Assembly: GCF_004348425.1 (NCBI RefSeq)
Contig: NZ_SMKK01000007.1
Location: 1-64,000, forward strand
Source of the DNA: Actinomadura sp. 7K507
GTDB taxonomy: Bacteria > Actinomycetota > Actinomycetes > Streptosporangiales > Streptosporangiaceae
Direction of reading: 5' to 3'
Length of the DNA: 64,000 bases
In this document: in pieces, positions 16,771-24,789 of the stretch
Position numbering within the stretch: the stretch's first letter is position 1
Layout: every line of letters begins with the position of its first letter
Translations under genes and position numbers: made by a program
The notes under the pieces: generated by a model
The model's database searches: none
The model's input: the letters and a program-made list of their open reading frames with translations, nothing else
Told to the model about the DNA's origin: nothing

Positions 16771-17654
16771 TGGCCGGCATCCCGCTGGTGGACACGCACG
16801 TCCACTTCCACGACCTGAACCATCCGACCCTGCGATACGCGTGGCTCGAACCGGACGCGCCCGTGGACGAGGTCACCGGCCCGGACGCCGCGATCCGCGC
16901 TCAGCGCTACTGGGCCGACGACTTCCTCGCGGAGACCCGGTTCCACAACGTCGCGAAGGTCGTGCACGTCCAGGCCGCGATCGGCAGCGACGACCCGGTG
17001 GAGGAGACCCGCTGGCTCCAGGGGTTCGCCGACCGGCTCGGTGCGCCGCACGGGATCGTGGCCCACGCCGACCTCACCCGTCCCGACGCGGCCGAGACCC
17101 TCGCCCGGCACGCCGAGTTCGCCAATCTGCGCGGTATCCGCGACCTGCGCCATGACGGCTATCTGACCGATCCGGCCTGGCACCGGGGCTACGCGCACCT
17201 GGAGCGGTACGGCCTCGTGTGCTGCGACGATCCGGCGGTCGAGGAGATGGGGAAGGCCCGGGAGCTGGCGGAACGGCACCCCGGAACGACCCTGTGCGTG
17301 GACCATGCCGGATACCCGCAGCGCCGAGACCGCGCCTACTTCGAGGAGTGGCGCGCCGCGATGCGCGACCTGGCCAAGGCCCCGAACGTGGTGGTGAAGA
17401 TCTCCGGCCTCGGGCAGGCCGACCACCGGTGGACGGTCTCCTCCCTGCGTCCCTGGGTGCTCGAATGCGTCGAGGCGTTCGGGACCGGCCGTGCGTTCTT
17501 CGGGTCGAACTGGCCCGTCGATCGCCTCTACAGCTCCTACGGCGACATCGTGAACGCCTACGCGGAGATCATCGCGGAGTTCACCGAGGACGAGCGGCAC
17601 GCGCTTTTCCACGGCAACGCCGAACGGATCTTCCGGCTCGGGGAGGCGTCATGA
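16770..17654 (+). CDS. Metal-dependent amidohydrolase, sugar-lactonase type
   Basis: A 294-residue amidohydrolase-2 family TIM-barrel protein. The HxH metal motif is at the N-terminus (VDTHVHFHDL, His10 and His12). Later motifs include LRGIRDLRHDG, TLCVDHAGYPQRRD, VVVKISGLGQ and FFGSNWPVDRLY. This pattern is shared with L-fuconolactonase, L-rhamnonolactonase and related dicarboxylate lactonases. With the SDR just upstream it could open the lactone made by sugar oxidation. The start is coupled to the preceding stop and the end overlaps the next gene by 4 bp. Confidence 0.85.
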   Translation: MAGIPLVDTHVHFHDLNHPTLRYAWLEPDAPVDEVTGPDAAIRAQRYWADDFLAETRFHNVAKVVHVQAAIGSDDPVEETRWLQGFADRLGAPHGIVAHADLTRPDAAETLARHAEFANLRGIRDLRHDGYLTDPAWHRGYAHLERYGLVCCDDPAVEEMGKARELAERHPGTTLCVDHAGYPQRRDRAYFEEWRAAMRDLAKAPNVVVKISGLGQADHRWTVSSLRPWVLECVEAFGTGRAFFGSNWPVDRLYSSYGDIVNAYAEIIAEFTEDERHALFHGNAERIFRLGEAS

Positions 17655-18706
17655 CGGCGCGCATCGCCGTGATCGGCTGCGGCTGGTGGTCCACCTACGC
17701 CCATCTTCCCGCGCTGGCCGAACGGTCCGACGCGCAGATCGCCGCGGTGGCCGACACCGACCCGGAGCGGCTCGCGGCGGCGGCCAAGGCGTTCGGCGTG
17801 CCCGCGGCCTTCACCGACACGGCCCGCATGCTGGACGAGGTGGAGCCCGACGGCGTCGTGATCGCCGTCCCGCACGCCGCCCACCACCCGGTGGCCCGGC
17901 TCGCCCTGGAGCACGGCGCGCACGTGCTGCTGGAGAAGCCGATGACCATCGAGCCCGCGCACGCCCGCGAGCTGGTCGCGCTCGCCCGCGACCGCGGCGC
18001 CGAACTGCTCATCGACTACCCGTGGCACTACAACCCGCATGTGCTGGCGCTGCGCGACACGATCGCGAACGGGACCATCGGGCCCGTCGAGCATGTGTCG
18101 GTGCTGTACGCGTCCACGGTCCGCGAACTGTACCGGGGCGACCCCGAGCCCTACCGGCAGGTCTTCGGCTACACCGTCAATGCGCCGGACTCCCGCACCT
18201 ACAGCGACCCGGCGCTGGCGGGCGGCGGGCAGGGCCAGACACAGGTCACCCACGCGGCTGCGCTGCTGCTGTGGCTCACGGGGCTGCGCCCGCGCGGCAT
18301 CGCCGCCTTCCGCGCCGACTTCGAGCTGGACGTGGACCTGGCCGACTCCATCGCGATCCGCTTCGACGGCGGCGCGATCGGGACGATGAGCTCCACCGGC
18401 GCCGTGCTGCCCGTCCACGAGGAGATCGCGCGCCTGGAGATCTTCGGCCGTGACGGGCACGTCCTGCTGGACGTCAACGCGGGCACGGCGGCAGTCCACC
18501 ACGGCGAGGGCCTCACCGAGCTGCCACGGCTGCCCGCCGTTGAGCGCAATCCCGAGCACGCGCCCGTCCACAACCTCGTGGACCTCGCCCTGGGCCGGGG
18601 CCGCAACGGCTCCCCCGCCGAGATCGGGCTGGGCGCCGTGCAGTTCGTCGCGGCCATGTACCGGTCGGCCCGGGAGAGCACGATCGTCGATCCGACCCGA
18701 CTCTGA
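17651..18706 (+). CDS. Gfo/Idh/MocA family oxidoreductase
   Basis: A 351-residue NAD(P)-dependent oxidoreductase. The N-terminal Rossmann fold starts RIAVIGCGWWSTYAHLPAL, with the family EKP motif in LLEKPMTIEPAHARELV, and a C-terminal substrate domain. Such enzymes act on sugars, inositols and their derivatives. Start ATG 17651 overlaps the lactonase stop by 4 bp. In the cluster it could be an additional sugar dehydrogenase; the exact substrate is unknown. Confidence 0.88.
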   Translation: MTARIAVIGCGWWSTYAHLPALAERSDAQIAAVADTDPERLAAAAKAFGVPAAFTDTARMLDEVEPDGVVIAVPHAAHHPVARLALEHGAHVLLEKPMTIEPAHARELVALARDRGAELLIDYPWHYNPHVLALRDTIANGTIGPVEHVSVLYASTVRELYRGDPEPYRQVFGYTVNAPDSRTYSDPALAGGGQGQTQVTHAAALLLWLTGLRPRGIAAFRADFELDVDLADSIAIRFDGGAIGTMSSTGAVLPVHEEIARLEIFGRDGHVLLDVNAGTAAVHHGEGLTELPRLPAVERNPEHAPVHNLVDLALGRGRNGSPAEIGLGAVQFVAAMYRSARESTIVDPTRL

Positions 18707-18723
18707 GACAGGACGGCAACACG

Positions 18724-19167
18724 ATGCTCACAGGCTTTTCACACGTGGGATTCACGGTGGCCGACATCGCCGAGGCGACAGCGTTCTACCGGGCGGTGTT
18801 CGAGTCGGAGCCGCTCGTGCGGCGGGTCTACGACGCCCCCTACACCTCGCTCCAGGTGGGCTATCCGGACGCGCGGCTGGACATCGCGATCTTCCGGATT
18901 CCCGGATCGGACGGGCTCCTCGAACTGATCCAGTACCTCAACCCGACCGGCGTCCCGGTGGACGTCGAGACCAAGAACCCCGGTACCGCGCACCTCTGCC
19001 TGAACACCGACGACCTCGACGCCGAGTACGCCCGGCTCACCGGGCTGGGGGCGACCCCGCGCAGCGACGCCCCGGTGGAGATCACGTCCGGCCCGAACGC
19101 GGGACGCCGGGTCGCCTACTTCCGCGACCCGCAGGGGCTGACCCTCGAACTCATGGAGCTCCGCTGA
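18724..19167 (+). CDS. VOC (glyoxalase/bleomycin-resistance fold) family protein
   Basis: A 147-residue vicinal-oxygen-chelate protein made of two beta-alpha-beta-beta-beta modules: first GFSHVGFTVADIAEATAFYR, second GTAHLCLNTDDLDAEYARL, ending in YFRDPQGLTLELMEL. Metal-ligand candidates are His7, Glu66 in LLELIQYL, the second-module His and the terminal Glu. The fold includes lactoylglutathione lyases, epimerases and ring-cleavage dioxygenases, so the reaction cannot be assigned. Its stop shares a base with the start of the FAH-family gene. Confidence 0.85.
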   Translation: MLTGFSHVGFTVADIAEATAFYRAVFESEPLVRRVYDAPYTSLQVGYPDARLDIAIFRIPGSDGLLELIQYLNPTGVPVDVETKNPGTAHLCLNTDDLDAEYARLTGLGATPRSDAPVEITSGPNAGRRVAYFRDPQGLTLELMELR

Positions 19168-19997
19168 TGCGCATCGCGAACCTCGACGGCCGGCTCGTCC
19201 TGCTCACCGGCTCGGGGGCCCTCGACGTGGCGGACGCCTCCGGTGGCCTGTTCGGCGCCGACCCGCAGGCCGTCTATCCCCGCTGGGCCGAGTTCGTCTC
19301 CTGGGCCGCGACCGCGTCCGGTGGCGCACCGTACGATCCGGCGCGGCTCGGCCCGCCGGTTCCGGCGCCGCGCCAGGTGTTCGCCATCGGGATGAACTAC
19401 CACGCGCACGCGGCCGAGTCGGGTTTCGAGACACCCGACCGGCCGACGGTGTTCACGAAGTTCCCGAGCTGCGTCACCGGCCCGCGCGGCTCGATCCCGC
19501 TTCCGCCCGGCGGCGACACCGACTGGGAGGTGGAACTCGTGGTGGTGATCGGCGCGACGGCCCGCGAGGTGAAGGCGGAGGACGCGTGGAACCACGTCGC
19601 CGGGCTCACCGCCGGCCAGGACCTGTCCGAGCGCATCGGCCAGCTCGCCGGGCCGGCGCCGCAGTTCAGCCTGGGCAAGTCGCATCCGGGCTTCGGCCCG
19701 ATCGGCCCGTGCCTGGTGACGCCCGACGAGTTCGACGACGCCGACGACATCGAGGTGAGCTGTTATGTCAACGGGGAGCGGGTCCAGAGCGGGCGTACCG
19801 GCGATCTGGTGTTCCCCGTGGCGGCGCTGATCGCGGAACTGTCGGCGACGCTTCCGCTGCTGCCCGGTGACCTGATCTTCACCGGCACTCCGGAGGGCGT
19901 CGGCCTGGGCCGCACCCCGCCGCGCTACCTGGCGCCGGGTGACGAGCTCGTCACCGGCGTCGCGGGCGTCGGCGAGATGCGGCACCGCCTGATCTGA
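19167..19997 (+). CDS. Fumarylacetoacetate hydrolase family protein
   Basis: A 276-residue FAH-family protein. Features are VFAIGMNYHAHAAESG, FTKFPSCVTGPRGSIPLP, metal-binding acidic residues in DTDWEVELVVVIG, TAGQDLSERI, and the C-terminal LIFTGTPEGVGLGRTPPRYL. The family includes acylpyruvate hydrolases and the 2,4-diketo-3-deoxy-L-rhamnonate/fuconate hydrolase of non-phosphorylative deoxysugar pathways. Next to a rhamnosidase, lactonase and two SDRs, the latter role is attractive but unproven. Start ATG 19167 overlaps the preceding stop. Confidence 0.88.
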   Translation: MRIANLDGRLVLLTGSGALDVADASGGLFGADPQAVYPRWAEFVSWAATASGGAPYDPARLGPPVPAPRQVFAIGMNYHAHAAESGFETPDRPTVFTKFPSCVTGPRGSIPLPPGGDTDWEVELVVVIGATAREVKAEDAWNHVAGLTAGQDLSERIGQLAGPAPQFSLGKSHPGFGPIGPCLVTPDEFDDADDIEVSCYVNGERVQSGRTGDLVFPVAALIAELSATLPLLPGDLIFTGTPEGVGLGRTPPRYLAPGDELVTGVAGVGEMRHRLI

Positions 19998-20040
19998 CCG
20001 GTTGATGTGACCGGCTGATCTGACCGGCCTGATCTGAGCG
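19990..20040. repeat. Imperfect 13-bp tandem repeats after the FAH gene
   Basis: Four consecutive units of TGATCTGACCGG(C/T) lie at 19990-20002, 20003-20015 (one substitution), 20016-20029 (one extra base) and 20030-20040 (partial). They begin inside the last codons and stop of the FAH gene and fill the gap before the convergent aldehyde dehydrogenase. Each unit supplies a TGA, so several stops follow the gene. Slippage is a likely origin; no function is evident. Confidence 0.7.
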
Positions 20041-20047
20041 CCTGGCC

Positions 20048-21520
20048 TTACGGGAGCTGGAGGCTCTTGGTCTGGAGGAACGCCTCCAGACCCCAGAGTC
20101 CCAGCTCCCGGCCGTGCCCGGACTGCTTGTAGCCGCCGAAGGGCGCGAACGGGTTGAAGCGGGCGCCGTTGATGTCGACCTGGCCGGCGCGGAGCCGCCC
20201 GGCGACGGCGGCGGCCCGGTCCGCGTCCGCCGACCAGACGGCCGCGCACAGGCCGTACCGGGTGCCGTTGGCGAGCGCGACGGCCTCGTCCTCGCCGTCG
20301 TACGCCTGAAGGCACAGCACCGGCCCGAAGATCTCCTCCTGGACGATCGCCATCCCGGGGGACGTGCCGGAGAAGACGGTCGGGCGGACGTAGTGGCCCC
20401 GATCGAAACCGTCCGGCCGCTCGGGGCCTCCCGCCACCAGCCGCGCCCCCTCCTCGACGCCGGACCGGATGTAGCCGGTGACACGGTCACGCTGCGCGGC
20501 CGAGACCACCGGCCCCAGCGCGAACGTGAACCCCACATGGCCGAGCTTGTCCGCGAGCACCGACGGCCGGACACCGGAGGTCTCCGTGGCGGGGTCGACC
20601 AGTGGGTGGTTGGCGACGGCCGACGCGGCGATCTGCTCCGCCTCCGCCAGCCGGGCACGCGGCACGATCATCCTGGACAGCGCGGTGCAGGTCTGCCCCG
20701 AGTTGACGAACGCCTTGACCAGGCCGTCGGCCACGGCGGCCTCCAGGTCGGCGTCGTCCAGGATCACGTTGGGCGACTTGCCGCCCAGTTCCAGATGCAC
20801 CTGCTTGACGGTCGCGGCGGCCAACGCGCCGATCCGCCGCCCGGCCGCCGTCGACCCGGTGAAGCTGACGACGTCCACGTCGCGGTGCGAGACCAGATGT
20901 TCGCCGGCATCGGCACCCGTGCCGCACACCAGGTTGAAGACTCCCGGCGGGAATCCGGCCTCGTGCACCGCCTCGGCCAGCAGGAAGGCGTTGAGCGGGG
21001 CCACCTCGCTGGGCTTCAGCACGACCGTGCATCCGACGGCGAGGGCGGGCGCGACCTTCGCGGCGATCTGGTGGAGCGGGTAGTTCCAGGGCGTGATCGC
21101 CACCACCACGCCCGCCGGCTCCCTGACCACGGCCGAATGTCCCACCTCGCGCCGCCAGCCGACCTCGCCGAGCAGCTTCGGCTGGGAGGCGAGGGTCGCG
21201 AGCGGGAGCCCGACCTGGACGGCGGCCGCGAACGACGCCGGTGAGCCGACCTCGGCGACGATCGCCGCCGCGAGGCGGTCCTTGCGGGCGGCGAGCAGCC
21301 CGGTCAGGCGTTCCAGCAGCGCCCCGCGATCGGCGGCGGGCGTCGCCGACCAGGCGGGGAAGGCGCGGGCCGCCGCCGCGACGGCCGCGGCGGCGTCGGC
21401 GGCCGTCCCGGCGGGAACCTCGCCGGTCACCTCACCGGTGGCCGGGTCGCCGACGGCGATCCGCCCGGTTCCCGCGGCCTGCCATCGGCCGTCGATGTAG
21501 TGGCTGGTGAAAGTCTCCAC
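20048..21520 (-). CDS. Aldehyde dehydrogenase family protein
   Basis: A 490-residue NAD(P)-dependent aldehyde dehydrogenase. Expected catalytic residues are present: Asn146 (PWNYPLH), Glu244 (LELGGKSP) and Cys278 (SGQTCTA); Lys169 in LKPSE binds cofactor. Start GTG 21520 follows AGAGAGG. There are roughly 20 extra residues between the Cys loop and the usual GPVVSAAQRDRV segment (around VDPATETSGVRPS and LADKLGHVGFTF), unusual for the family. It is divergent from the TetR gene and likely repressed by it. With the amine oxidase cluster nearby it may oxidise the resulting aldehyde to acid. Confidence 0.92.
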   Translation of the reverse strand: METFTSHYIDGRWQAAGTGRIAVGDPATGEVTGEVPAGTAADAAAAVAAAARAFPAWSATPAADRGALLERLTGLLAARKDRLAAAIVAEVGSPASFAAAVQVGLPLATLASQPKLLGEVGWRREVGHSAVVREPAGVVVAITPWNYPLHQIAAKVAPALAVGCTVVLKPSEVAPLNAFLLAEAVHEAGFPPGVFNLVCGTGADAGEHLVSHRDVDVVSFTGSTAAGRRIGALAAATVKQVHLELGGKSPNVILDDADLEAAVADGLVKAFVNSGQTCTALSRMIVPRARLAEAEQIAASAVANHPLVDPATETSGVRPSVLADKLGHVGFTFALGPVVSAAQRDRVTGYIRSGVEEGARLVAGGPERPDGFDRGHYVRPTVFSGTSPGMAIVQEEIFGPVLCLQAYDGEDEAVALANGTRYGLCAAVWSADADRAAAVAGRLRAGQVDINGARFNPFAPFGGYKQSGHGRELGLWGLEAFLQTKSLQLP

Positions 21521-21551
21521 GGTGGCACCTCTCTGCGGGCATCTACACTGA

Positions 21552-21563
21552 AGTTGTTCAACT
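21552..21563. promoter_or_regulatory. Inverted repeat in the ALDH/TetR divergent promoter
   Basis: AGTTG-TT-CAACT is a perfect 5-bp inverted repeat with a 2-base centre in the 52-bp gap between the two divergent starts. Its position just upstream of the TetR gene and its symmetry fit an autoregulatory operator. No direct proof. Confidence 0.5.
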
Positions 21564-21572
21564 GACCAGAAC

Positions 21573-22211
21573 GTGTCGGGACCTGGGGGTGCGGTGGCTT
21601 ACCTCGCGGCGGACGAGCGCCGTCGGCAGATCGTGGACGCGGCCGTCGAGATCATGGCGGCGGACGGCCTCGCGGGCACGACCACGCGGAAGGTCGCCGA
21701 GCGCGCCGACGCGCCGCTCGGGGCGATCCACTACTGCTTCCGCAACAAGGAAGAGCTCATCCATCTGGTGATGGAGCGCGGCGCGGCGCTGTTGCAGGAC
21801 GCGTTCGCCCAGGTCGATCCGAGCCGCGGTATCGAGGCAACGATCCGGGCGAGCATCGCCGCGATGTGGGACTGGTACCAGCAGGACATCGGGCTCCAGA
21901 TGGCGCTGACCGAGGCCGGGATGGTCCGCATCCGGCGTGGCGGTGACCCGGCCGAGGTGTATGCGGTGTGGGACCCGTTCGGACGGGTGCTGCTCACCGA
22001 CAACCTGCGGCTGGCGGTCAAGGCCGAGGGCAGGGAACCGGCGATCTCGGTGGAGGAGATCGTCCGGTTCGTCCTGCATCGCTTCGACGGGATGACGCTG
22101 GAGTACGCGGCGTCCCATGACCGGGCCGCCTGCCAGCGCCAGATCGACCTGCTGGCCGACGCGATGGTGCTGCTGGCCCTTCCGGAGACCACGCCCGGGG
22201 CCGCGCGATGA
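21573..22211 (+). CDS. TetR family regulator
   Basis: A 212-residue TetR-family repressor. The N-terminal helix-turn-helix spans about 15-60 (RRRQIVDAAVEIMAADGLAG, TRKVAERADAPLGAIHYCF). The C-terminal ligand domain is helical (RASIAAMWDWYQQDIGLQMAL). The start may be GTG 21573 or GTG 21591. It is divergent from the aldehyde dehydrogenase gene, its most likely target. It may also control the operons near 24600-24760, where other dyads lie. Confidence 0.9.
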   Translation: MSGPGGAVAYLAADERRRQIVDAAVEIMAADGLAGTTTRKVAERADAPLGAIHYCFRNKEELIHLVMERGAALLQDAFAQVDPSRGIEATIRASIAAMWDWYQQDIGLQMALTEAGMVRIRRGGDPAEVYAVWDPFGRVLLTDNLRLAVKAEGREPAISVEEIVRFVLHRFDGMTLEYAASHDRAACQRQIDLLADAMVLLALPETTPGAAR

Positions 22212-22223
22212 CCGGCTCGGCCG

Positions 22224-22243
22224 GCGCGCGGCTCCGGGCGCGC
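22224..22243. terminator. Possible bidirectional hairpin between convergent genes
   Basis: GCGCGC at 22224-22229 pairs with GCGCGC at 22238-22243 across an 8-base loop, in the 43-bp gap between the converging TetR and amidase genes. It has no U tract, so it is at best a factor-dependent or GC-hairpin terminator. Confidence 0.3.
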
Positions 22244-22254
22244 TCACTGCCGGG

Positions 22255-23697
22255 TCACCGCACCCCGTGCGGCGGGCGGCGGTCCGCCCACGGCATCGCC
22301 GCCTCGAGTTGGGCACCGACCCGCAGCAGGACGTCCTCGCGGCCGTAGGCGGCGGCGAGCTGCACGCCCTGCGGCATCCCGTCGGACCGCTCGTACACCG
22401 GCAGCGAGATCGCCGGCTGGCCGGACACGTTGAACAGGACCGTGTTCTGCATGATCGCCATCGCGACCGAGGCCGACGGGTCGTCCGCGGTGGCGCCGAG
22501 TTCCCCGATCTTCGGGGTGGCGGCCGGGATCGTCGGCGCCAGCAGCAGGTCCCAGCCGTCCTCCTCCCACCAGCGCTCGATCTCGCGGGCCTGGACGCGC
22601 AGCGCGTCGACCCCCGCGGCGTAGGTGATGGCGTCGACCTTGCGGCCCTGCTCGATGTAGGCCCAGGTGGCGGGCTCGACATCGGCCTCGGTGATCGGCC
22701 GGCCGATCTGCTCGCCGAGCCAGTCGAACTCGCGGGCGATCACGACGCCGACGCAGCCGAACCACTCCAGGGGCCACATCCCCTGGCGCAGAGTGTCGGG
22801 GTAGCCGTCCGACACGTCGTGGCCGAGCCCCGCGAGCGCGTCCGCGACGGCGCGGGTGGCGGCGACCGATTCGGGGTCGATCGCGATCTGGCCGGTGGGG
22901 TCGATGTCGAGGATGCCGATGCGCAGCCGTCCGGGGTCGGCGCCCACCTCGGCGGTGAAGGGGCGGGACGGCGGCGGCGCGTAGTAGCCGTCGCCCGGCC
23001 GGTGCCCGCTGACGGCGTCGAGCATCCCCGCCGCGTCGCGGACCGAGCGGCTGATCACGCCCTCGGTGGCCATGCCGCAGACGGTGTCGGACTCGACCAC
23101 CATCGGGCCGGACGAGATCCGGCCGCGGGTCGGCTTCAGCCCGACCACGCCGCACTGGCTGGAGGGGCTGCGCACCGAGCCGCCTCCGTCGTTGCCGTGC
23201 GCGACGGGCACCATCCCCGCCGCGACCGCCGCGGCCGATCCGCCGCTCGACCCGCCCGCCGAGCGCCCGGTGTTCCACGGGTTGCGGGTCGGTCCCCAGG
23301 CGAGCGGCTCGGTCGACTCGTACATGCCCATTTCGGACGTGCTGGCCTTGCCGATCAGCACGAAACCGGCGTCGCGCATCGCCGTCACGAAGTGGGAGTC
23401 GTGGTCGGACCGGTATCCGGCCGCCTTCACCCCGGCGCAGCCCGCCGCGTACGGGTCGCCCTCGGAGTGCACGGTGAGGTCCTTGAGCACGTAGGGCACC
23501 CCCGCGAACGGGGCGTCCTCGGGCACTCGCGCGGCCTCCGCCCTCGCCTTCTCGTACAGCGGGACGATCACGGCGTTGAGCTCGGGGTTCACCGCCTCGA
23601 TCCGCTCGATCGCCTGCTCGACCAGCTCGGTGGGCGTCGCCTGGCCGGTGCGGACCAGTTCCGCCGCGCCGGTCGCGTCCATATAGGGGTCGGTCAT
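22255..23697 (-). CDS. Amidase signature enzyme, NylA-like
   Basis: A 480-residue amidase-signature hydrolase. The Ser-cisSer-Lys triad falls at Ser174 (DGGGSVRS), cis-Ser150 (SAGGSSGG) and Lys72 (VLKDLT). From memory these are the same residue numbers reported for 6-aminohexanoate cyclic-dimer hydrolase NylA (about 493 residues), and a cysteine here at 315 (EWFGCVGVV) sits where NylA has a functional Cys316. The enzyme should hydrolyse a linear or cyclic amide in the cytoplasm. It is followed 26 bp upstream by the SDR gene in the same direction. Family-wide, such amidases are common in actinomycetes, so nylon-oligomer activity is a hypothesis. Confidence 0.85.
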   Translation of the reverse strand: MTDPYMDATGAAELVRTGQATPTELVEQAIERIEAVNPELNAVIVPLYEKARAEAARVPEDAPFAGVPYVLKDLTVHSEGDPYAAGCAGVKAAGYRSDHDSHFVTAMRDAGFVLIGKASTSEMGMYESTEPLAWGPTRNPWNTGRSAGGSSGGSAAAVAAGMVPVAHGNDGGGSVRSPSSQCGVVGLKPTRGRISSGPMVVESDTVCGMATEGVISRSVRDAAGMLDAVSGHRPGDGYYAPPPSRPFTAEVGADPGRLRIGILDIDPTGQIAIDPESVAATRAVADALAGLGHDVSDGYPDTLRQGMWPLEWFGCVGVVIAREFDWLGEQIGRPITEADVEPATWAYIEQGRKVDAITYAAGVDALRVQAREIERWWEEDGWDLLLAPTIPAATPKIGELGATADDPSASVAMAIMQNTVLFNVSGQPAISLPVYERSDGMPQGVQLAAAYGREDVLLRVGAQLEAAMPWADRRPPHGVR

Positions 23698-23723
23698 GGT
23701 GTTCTCCTTGTGCAGCGGTCCTG

Positions 23724-24569
23724 TCAGAGGTTGACGCCGGCGTCCACGAAGTGCTTGGCGCCGGTCACGCCCCGGCCGTCGTCGGACACCAGGTAGAGGA
23801 CGGCGTTGGCGATGTCGTCGGCCTCCAGCGCCCCGAACGGGAGCTTGCTGGCCGCGCGCACCGCCTCGTCAAAGTCCTCGCGGGTCGGGTTCTCCAGGTC
23901 GGGGCGGAAGGCGCGGTAGGTGGCGTCGTTGAGGATCATCGGGGTGACGACCGTCCCGGTGTGGACGGTGTTGACGCGGACGCCGTGCGGCGCCAGTTCC
24001 TTCGCCAGGACGCGCATCAGCGGCACGAGCCCGGCCTTGGCGGCGCTGTAGTGGCCGAGCCCCTCGTACACCCCGTCGGTCGCGGACGAGCTGGTGATGA
24101 CCACCGCGCCGCCGCGCCCGCCGCCGATGATGTGCGGGACCGTCACCTTGAGGGTCTTCCAGACCCCGGTCAGGTTGACGTCGATCATCTCCTGCCAGAC
24201 CCGCTCGCTCATGTCCAGGGTGGGCGCGGGGCTGGAGATCCCGGCGTTGGCGACGACGATGTCGAGCCGGCCGAATTCCTTGACGCCCCGGTCGGCCACC
24301 GCGGCCAGCGCCGTGAGGTCGCGGACGTCGGCGGCGCCGTGCACGGCGCGTCGGCCGGCGGCCTCGACCAGGCGGGCGGTCTCGGCCAGATCGGCGGTGG
24401 TGCCGAGCGAGTAGGGCACGCTGCCGACCGCGTCGCCGATCTCGCCGGACGCACCGACGTCCACGGCGATGATGTCGGCGCCCTCCCGTGCCAGCCGCGC
24501 GGCGTGGGCGCGGCCCTGCCCGCGCGCCGCGCCGGTGATGAAGGCGACCTTGCCGTCCAGCCGTCCCAT
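23724..24569 (-). CDS. Mycofactocin-type SDR oxidoreductase
   Basis: A 281-residue SDR. The opening GRLDGKVAFITGAARGQGRA and the insertion in the cofactor region (ADIIAVDVGASGEIGD, then YSLGTTADLAETARLVEAAG) are characteristic of mycofactocin-coupled SDRs, which hold NAD(H) tightly and pass electrons to mycofactocin. Active-site YSAAK is present. Start ATG 24569. No mycofactocin biosynthesis gene lies in the window, so those would have to be elsewhere. It would oxidise an alcohol in the same pathway as the adjoining amidase and the divergent amine oxidase operon. Confidence 0.85.
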   Translation of the reverse strand: MGRLDGKVAFITGAARGQGRAHAARLAREGADIIAVDVGASGEIGDAVGSVPYSLGTTADLAETARLVEAAGRRAVHGAADVRDLTALAAVADRGVKEFGRLDIVVANAGISSPAPTLDMSERVWQEMIDVNLTGVWKTLKVTVPHIIGGGRGGAVVITSSSATDGVYEGLGHYSAAKAGLVPLMRVLAKELAPHGVRVNTVHTGTVVTPMILNDATYRAFRPDLENPTREDFDEAVRAASKLPFGALEADDIANAVLYLVSDDGRGVTGAKHFVDAGVNL

Positions 24570-24590
24570 GAGGCTTCCTTCCCTTCCCCC

Positions 24591-24615
24591 GACCAGTAGG
24601 TCAACAGACCTGGTC
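24591..24615. promoter_or_regulatory. Nested dyad, probable operator upstream of the SDR/amidase operon
   Basis: An outer pair GACCA (24591-24595) and TGGTC (24611-24615) encloses an inner pair AGGTC (24598-24602) and GACCT (24607-24611). The centre TAGGTCAACAGACC (24597-24610) recurs with two changes at 24747-24760 on the other side of the divergent region. This looks like a repressor site. Confidence 0.5.
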
Positions 24616-24719
24616 ATGCGTTCAAGTGTGCCCAGTCTCACGATGGCGATGGGGGCTGTCAAGGGCCTGAAGTGGGCGTTTGCAGCGGACCCCGGCACCC
24701 GGCGCACCCCCGTGGGCGG

Positions 24720-24760
24720 TTGACAGGCGAGGCGCGGCGAGAATAATAGGTCAACAGTCC
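24720..24760 (+). promoter_or_regulatory. Promoter with overlapping operator for the amine oxidase operon
   Basis: A consensus -35 TTGACA lies at 24720-24725 and AATAAT at 24742-24747, spacing 16, an unusually AT-rich element here. TAGGTCAACAGTCC at 24747-24760 begins on the last base of the -10 and covers the expected transcription start, so a bound repressor would block initiation. The same core occurs at 24597-24610. The coding start is GTG 24790 after GGGAG. Confidence 0.6.
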
Positions 24761-24789
24761 AAGTCACATGACCAAATTGGGAGAGGCCC

